Under the pieces are notes generated by a model. The model was not told the DNA's origin and searched no databases. It saw only the letters and a program-made list of their open reading frames with translations. A stretch of DNA of 64,000 nt from Solanum dulcamara. Lineage: Eukaryota > Streptophyta > Magnoliopsida > Solanales > Solanaceae. Of the stretch, positions 58,901-64,000 are shown piece by piece (the stretch's first letter is position 1; every line of letters starts with the position of its first letter). The stretch covers positions 4,396,001-4,460,000 of the forward strand of contig NC_077243.1 in NCBI RefSeq assembly GCF_947179165.1. The letters are read 5' to 3'. The position numbers were made by a program, and so were the translations under genes.

Positions 58901-61900
58901 CAAATACCTGTTGTCCTTACCAAAGGGTGGCTATTGTCCTCTGGCCATGTAAACCTGCATGTGCTCAGTTGAGCATGAGAACTTTAAGGATGGTTTACAT
59001 TGGCCATTTGTCCATCTCTGTGTTGTTTGGAATCCTAATGTCTATTATTAACTTGACTGCTCGCTAAACATCCAGTGGCACATGTACTTTTCCTTAATGA
59101 TTAAATCGCCAGTTTTCTTGCCGTTCCATCTGGTGCAGTTCTCTTATGTTCAAGCCCCTTATCCATCTTTTGTTAGTTTGAAAATAGAATAATCTCAAAC
59201 TTATGTTAGTTTGAAAATTGAATAATCGCAACAAAAAAATAAAATAAATAGAATAACATTGACTGTCTTTTATGCTTTTGTTGCTTGGCAGATCCTAAAT
59301 CGTCTGCTGACCCCAAGTTGATGGATGCATATGGTAAGGAATATGCTCAATCCACTTATACAAATTTGAACATGTTTGATTTGGAATACCTCGATTTGCT
59401 GGTTATTTGAATATCCTCCTTAACTAGGATTGGTAGACTTATTATTTACATTCCTATTTTAAGAATTTGTTAAAAACACTTTAATGTCATTCTCCCTTTT
59501 CTGGACTCAATTTGCCCACGGGGAGGGGGAAAAGGGGGGGGAAGGGGGGTTCTTTAAGAAAACCTGTGTTTTATGTGAGAGCAGCTGGAATACTCCCTTC
59601 TTGATCCTATGTTCTGTACATATAGACTCTCTTTGGGACTTCTATGCAGATGTTAAAGATGCAATTCCTTTTATAAATCAGTGTCATTTCCCCATTTTGG
59701 ACTTCAATATTTGTTCTTTTTCTAGGCTGTTTGGTATATAGGTCATGCCTTGTTAAAACTGGAGGCTGTTGACATGTTGATTTGCTATGGTATAACATGT
59801 GCCTTCTTTCTTGGGGTTCTTTACAAGTGTTTGATCTAGAGTTGTGTGTTTTTGGTTGCAGAGTTGGGGCAAGAGGAGTCAGAAGATGTTCTTTTCAAGG
59901 AGGTCAGTTGTCTTTTCATGATTTAGTTATTTTGTTCTGGAGCCATTTTCTCTTCTTCTGTTGTATTGGCCCCTGAATATCAGTTGGCATGCTGGGAAAA
60001 CAGAGCTTTTTCATTGTTTCCCTCATAGCATAATGAAGTTATACATATCATACTCCTTTACCTATAAAATAAATAAATAAAAAATTACATACATGCTCTG
60101 GTGAGACCAATTTTACTAGATGGAAAATTTGTTAGATCTATAAAGATCTGAATAGAGGCCATGGTTTAGTTGAATGTTGAAACTACTTGAGGAGTATTCC
60201 ACTTGACCAATGTCGGTTGCATTAGTTCCACCACGTGATGAGCCATTGTTAAAATTTCAGGCTTGGCTTACATACTTTTGGAGGAGAGCCAAAGTGCATT
60301 GTGTAGAAGAAGATATTGCAGAAGAGAGGCTTCAGGTCTGGATTGGCCGTAGTGGACAGTCACCAACCACTCATGATGCAGTTGATGGTAATTAACTTCC
60401 TCAGCTTTTTTCTTGAATAAAGGAATACAATCCTTACTACTAATTAAAGTTCAAATAATGGTAGCTTTCACATTCCATTGTTGCCACTTAAACAACTCCA
60501 TTAGAGCCTTCCTGTTACAGAAAAAGTGTCTCCCTAAAAAGTCCATGTACCTAGAATCTTATTATGTTTAATCAAGATTTAAGCATAAAAAACTGTTTAG
60601 TAATTTTATACTACTAATGAAAGCCCAAACTCCTGCAATATATAGCTGAGTCTCTTGATCCATTATAGTTTAGCTCTCTGGATACCCCCCGTTTTATGAT
60701 GCTAGCTTGAGGTCGGATAGGAGCTAAATTGGTCTTACTACACTCCACTTTCCTACAAGAATTGTCTCCTATTACAATTTTATTTTTATTTTTCTCAATA
60801 CTTCCAAAGGAACTTTTCATTTTAAAATTTAGGAAATTATATTTAACATGGAAATTGAAGTCCTTTGAAAAATCACACGTTCTTTTTATTTATTGGTAAT
60901 ATGTAACTTTCATTAATATACCATACTAGGAAAAGTTACAACTAAATAGTGTCTCACAAGGTCGAGCAACAATTATGGCAGGAAATTTCAATTTAAACAG
61001 ATTCAAGGAAAGTAAAAGAAAAAATTCTGAACAATATCTACTACATAAAGTTACAAATGTAATAGGGTTGAATTTTTAATAATTAATATAGAAATAATTT
61101 GAAAATAATTTTGTCCCTTCACTTATAACAGAGTTGCTCTTTGCTCTGCCAGAACAGCAATTAAGATGCCTCTAAAAGCACGTTAGGAGCTTCCACTTAT
61201 CATGGTAGTGAAGTCCATACTTTGTAGGCTTGTTGGAAAAGCGCTATGTTTTTGTAAACCACATTGGTTAGATTGGACCCACAAAGCTAGTTTTACCTAG
61301 ACTTCATGTTGTCTGTGGTGCCATAGAACATTCTTTTGTAGGCCTTGGTGGAAGAGCTTTTTGTGTAAAGCTATAATTGATCATCACATGCATTGGTGAG
61401 CATTGGACCAGCAAAGCTAGTGTTACCCAGATTTCATGTTTTCAATGGTGCCATGGGAATATATCCTCTATAATATATCTTCCATCCACACACCCTATTT
61501 CTTTGTTTCTCTTTTCTCTTACATATTTATGAAGGACAGCTAAAAGAATTGAAACTCTTCTCTCCCTTTCCACTGATAGGGCTTGGCGTAACCTATTCCA
61601 GATTGAGTTTATTGCACTCACTGGAAGTTGTTACCTAGTGATATGGCATTGCCACCTATTCGTAATTCCTTCCATCATCGCTCCAAGTATATAGATGCTT
61701 GGCATGATGAGGGCTTAAAGGAAAAAGGACGTGTTCAGAGGAAAAAATGATGCCTTGGGATATAACTTTGTGGACAACATTATTATAGTCTATTTTAATC
61801 TTTCATTATGCTATAAATGAAGCGACTTCTGAGGACTTGAATGGAGAAAATTAAGAGTTAAAATTGTCTTTTGATTGTGTATCTGAAACATATTGACCGT

Positions 61901-62052
61901 ATAGTAAATTGTTGCTCATTTTCACAGTCGAAAGAGGTTTAATAGAATTGAGGAAGCTGGGGATAGAACAGCAGCTGTGGGAAGCTTCTCGTAAAGAAAT
62001 CGACCAACCTAATAATGGCAAAATCACTGCGGATTCAGATGCATCTCCATGA
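52974..62052 (+). CDS. SCD2: SCD2-like coiled-coil protein (stomatal cytokinesis defective 2)
   Basis: Plant-specific coiled-coil protein; Arabidopsis SCD2 joins the DENN protein SCD1 in a complex for membrane trafficking in cytokinesis and cell expansion. Exons: 52974-53339, 54094-54287, 54951-55026, 55192-55233, 55330-55392, 55723-55772, 55852-55879, 56112-56186, 56325-56435, 56545-56605, 58167-58280, 58390-58508, 58625-58691, 59292-59333, 59862-59902, 60261-60387, 61928-62052; phases close, giving 566 residues. The N-terminus [18 protein letters not shown] and a Ser/Pro-rich region come first, then an acidic DEDEDDDD patch. A coiled coil spans about 205-345 ([19 protein letters not shown]). 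The conserved globular part follows: [50 protein letters not shown] and [14 protein letters not shown]. The start at 52974 gives the conserved N-terminus. Arabidopsis SCD2 is about the same length. Identification is from memory of the family. Confidence 0.9.
56606..58166. other. SCD2-like intron 10
   Basis: The longest intron but one of the gene (about 1.56 kb). About 56800-57060 has a less AT-rich stretch (GGTTCAAGGAGCATCAAAG, CCTAGGTATGACACCATTG) that reads like retroelement debris but could not be classified. A G-rich tract lies at 58092-58125 near the 3' end. Confidence 0.45.
58092..58125 (+). other. G-rich tract, G-quadruplex candidate, in SCD2 intron 10
   Basis: Runs of three to five G separated by single T or short T/A spacers over 34 bp on the coding strand, about 40 bp before the exon 11 acceptor. 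This satisfies the G3+N1-7 pattern on the pre-mRNA strand. Folding is not shown. Confidence 0.6.
59520..59549 (+). other. G-rich tract in SCD2 intron 14
   Basis: Four G-runs of 4 to 8 separated by A or AAAA/AA within 30 bp. It is a G-quadruplex candidate on the coding strand and also a purine-only tract. Confidence 0.6.
61218..61450. repeat. imperfect tandem duplicate of about 118 bp in SCD2 intron 16
   Basis: The order TTTGTAGGC.TG.TGGAA.AGC, then TTGTAAA..., then CATTGGT.AG.ATTGGACC..CAAAGCTAGT.TTACC.AGA.TTCATGTT, and TGGTGCCAT occurs twice, starting near 61218 and 61336. The second copy has an extra short insertion. No coding capacity. Confidence 0.75.
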
Positions 62053-63984
62053 TGGACATGCATCAATGTACTTGTTTGATGTCTATTCTTTTAAGAATTG
62101 TATTCTTCCCTTTTTCCTTTTTCTTTTTTCTTTTTTCTTTTTTGGGTTTACAATTCAGATATTCCTTCTTCGTCATCTTTTAATATATTCTTCCGGTTTG
62201 TTTTTCTGGAATTTTGAAATGGTAGAGCTTGAGAACAGATAAATTGTAATTAGTAGTTGTTTGTATAATCAATTGAGTGATGCAAAAGTGGTATAGATGT
62301 TACCTTTTGTTAAATTAAATAATTTCCATTAGTAACACAAGACGTGTCAGAGACCCCAGCAGAAGGAAGAGTGCAAGTGGAAGTGGGAAAAGTATCTGTG
62401 AAACATTATTATTGCTGGCATGAAATTCATAAAAAAAGAACATATAATGTTTGAGCGTGCAAAAGATGTTATATGTTGTTTTTGGAAATTGTATTCTTAT
62501 GTGTGTCTTTCACGCTGCATATATTAATGATGAGTAAATGCAATTGAAGTTAGAGTCATCAATCTTCTAGCGTGGTTATAGGCGCTAAAACCTGATGTTA
62601 CTGTTCATCTTTTCTTAAATTATTATTCCGTCCGTCCATCTTTACTTGTCACTTGACAAATAATAAATAAAATAAATTTAATAATGAGAGATGATTTCTA
62701 TATAACGGCAAAATAAATATTCCTAATTAATATTTTTTTAGAAACATGTAAAAAAAGAATCATTATCGAGAACTATTAGGAAATACGTGTATGCGTATTG
62801 GGCAAAATGTCAAATGGTCATATCATCTAGACGGAGTCTCTAAAGTCTAATCATACCAACTATTTGCTTCTCAAGTCTCAATGTAGGTAATGAATAAGAT
62901 TTATATTATACACGTAACACGTTGATGATATTGTAATATTTTTGATGATATTATAGATTGAAATTTAAATGTTATAGCAGGATGTCCATTATGTTAAAGC
63001 GGAATGATAATTCAAAACGTCGTTACCTCCCAAAAGTGATGCATTGGCCTTAAATAAGTCAACAAATTAGGTGCACTATATTTCTTAAGTTAGTTAGGGA
63101 AGGTTAGAGTTTGAAAAAATGCCACCAAAAAGATGTCATTGACTTGTGTTCAAGTGTTAACAGCTAATTTCCAAAGTGGGTATTAAAGTGATATTAATGT
63201 TTAGCTGAAAAGAAGACAATGTATCTCCCTGTATGAGATTCAATTGAATAATCTTCGTAGAAAAAATTATATTGCATGTATAGATAAAATATATTATATT
63301 TATAAAATTATTGCATATTCTCAACTTGAAACATCAAATGCAATGGTAAAAATGGCTTCTTGTTGTAAGTTTGTGTCTTAGTTATGACACACTGTACACT
63401 CGCATCTTTTGAATTTCTTTCTTGAAATTCTTTGCTTGTGACTGAACAAAGATTGGACCATGAAGGGCCCTGAGTCTAGTGACAAAGCCACATATAGTTG
63501 AATAACTTTGATCGAAAAATTATATGTATATAGAATACTTGAACGAAATTTCTAAATTCGCCAATGATCAAGGCTACCATAGATAAATGGTGGAAGCTTA
63601 GATGTCTATCAGTCTCCACTTTCGGGCAGTTATGAAAGTGGGAAAAAGAGAATGATTTAAGTAAGTGGAACTTTTGTAAAGTTTCTTTCTGGGTTGTAGG
63701 GGACTGGGGGTGGGGGGTGGGGGGCGGGGGTGGACCCTAGCTTAGAAGTAGAAGGTATAATGGGGTTCTTGTGAATGTGTGTGAAAAGTGAATTGACAAA
63801 TCATGATACTTCATTATTATTATAAGACCTTTTTCTTGAGGTGGCCAAAGACTATTATAATCCATTCAACCTAATACATACATAAAGAAAAGGCCTGTCT
63901 ACAAGACTGTTTTATTTGATTTGAAGTATATATATACACCATTATCCACTTTTATACATTCATTGACAAGATTCTTAGAAGTTA
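62053..63984. other. 3' flank of SCD2-like gene and intergenic DNA
   Basis: A T-rich 3' UTR (TTTTTCTTTTTTCTTTTTTC at about 62105-62140) is followed by AT-rich DNA. About 62625-62700 begins with ATTCCGTCCGTCC, resembling the CTCCCTCCGT terminus of Stowaway-type MITEs, but only one end is recognisable. A G-rich tract is at 63699-63731. No coding exon is seen. Confidence 0.5.
63699..63731 (+). other. strong G-quadruplex candidate
   Basis: G-runs of 4, 5, 6, 6 and 5 separated by AC T, T, T and C within 33 bp on the plus strand. It is intergenic, between the SCD2-like gene and the next gene outside the window. Confidence 0.65.
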
Positions 63985-64000
63985 GAGCCCGTTTGGACTG
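63985..64000. mobile_element. start of a second Tourist-like MITE, cut by window edge
   Basis: The window ends with GAGCCCGTTTGGACTG preceded by TTA (63982-63984). This is the same terminus and flank as the complete element at 2472-2634. The rest lies outside. Confidence 0.55.

Noticed and set aside
62625..62900. Stowaway-type MITE
   Set aside because: Only one end resembles a CTCCCTCCGT terminus; no matching right end or TA duplication was found.
1..64000. CRISPR array, operon or prokaryotic-type system
   Set aside because: There are no direct repeats with regular spacers and no polycistronic gene packing; all genes are spliced or plant-type.
1..64000. tRNA or rRNA genes
   Set aside because: No complete cloverleaf or rRNA segment was recognised; the only Pol III boxes found are in the SINE relic at 24307-24455.

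Overview
This is plant nuclear DNA, most likely from a member of the Solanaceae. The genes have long AT-rich introns with GT/AG junctions, intergenic DNA is AT-rich, and the proteins are land-plant types (stromal processing peptidase, plastid acyl carrier protein, NFXL1, SCD2). Introns carry short SINE 3' ends with the CCCCAC..TGTGGGATTACAC..TTGTTGTTG signature that I associate with the TS/SolS SINEs of Solanaceae. I cannot fix the species. Gene models below come from reading splice junctions by eye and checking that the codon phase closes across every intron.

Left third (1-23,500). A plastid DnaJ gene (minus strand) runs off the left edge. Next come two tandem minus-strand copies of a zf-4CXXC_R1 (CDCA7-like) gene. 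The left copy (2811-4414) is broken and the right copy (5895-8508) is intact, with an 84-bp in-frame repeat in exon 2. A solo LTR flanked by a perfect 5-bp duplication sits in intron 3 of the intact copy. Then come a Nudix hydrolase gene (minus, 10690-11935), about 7 kb of gene-poor DNA, a small 80-residue ORF (18967-19209), a small coiled-coil protein gene (minus, 20344-21131) and a decayed RTE-type LINE (about 22500-23275).

Middle (23,597-46,300). The stromal processing peptidase gene (SPP, plus strand, 24 exons, about 17 kb) carries many transposon relics in its introns. The clearest is an L1-like fragment split by a 668-bp LTR-like insertion and followed by an antisense SINE, all in intron 18. 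SPP converges on NFXL1 (minus, single coding exon of 1119 codons).

Right third (46,300-64,000). Upstream of NFXL1 lie three diverged tandem units of about 320 bp, a 1.25-kb terminal-inverted-repeat element with a smaller inverted-repeat element nested in it, and a short AT-rich minisatellite. These are followed by a plastid acyl carrier protein gene (50000-51585) and a 17-exon SCD2-like gene (52974-62052). The window ends inside the start of a Tourist-like MITE.

The genes do not form an operon or cluster with a shared pathway. Three (DnaJ, SPP, ACP) act in the plastid, which looks like ordinary plant gene order. I found no new multi-gene system. The notable items are the dead and live zf-4CXXC_R1 pair, the repeat expansion in the live copy, the long C-terminal tail of the Nudix protein and several transposon insertions whose boundaries can be read directly.
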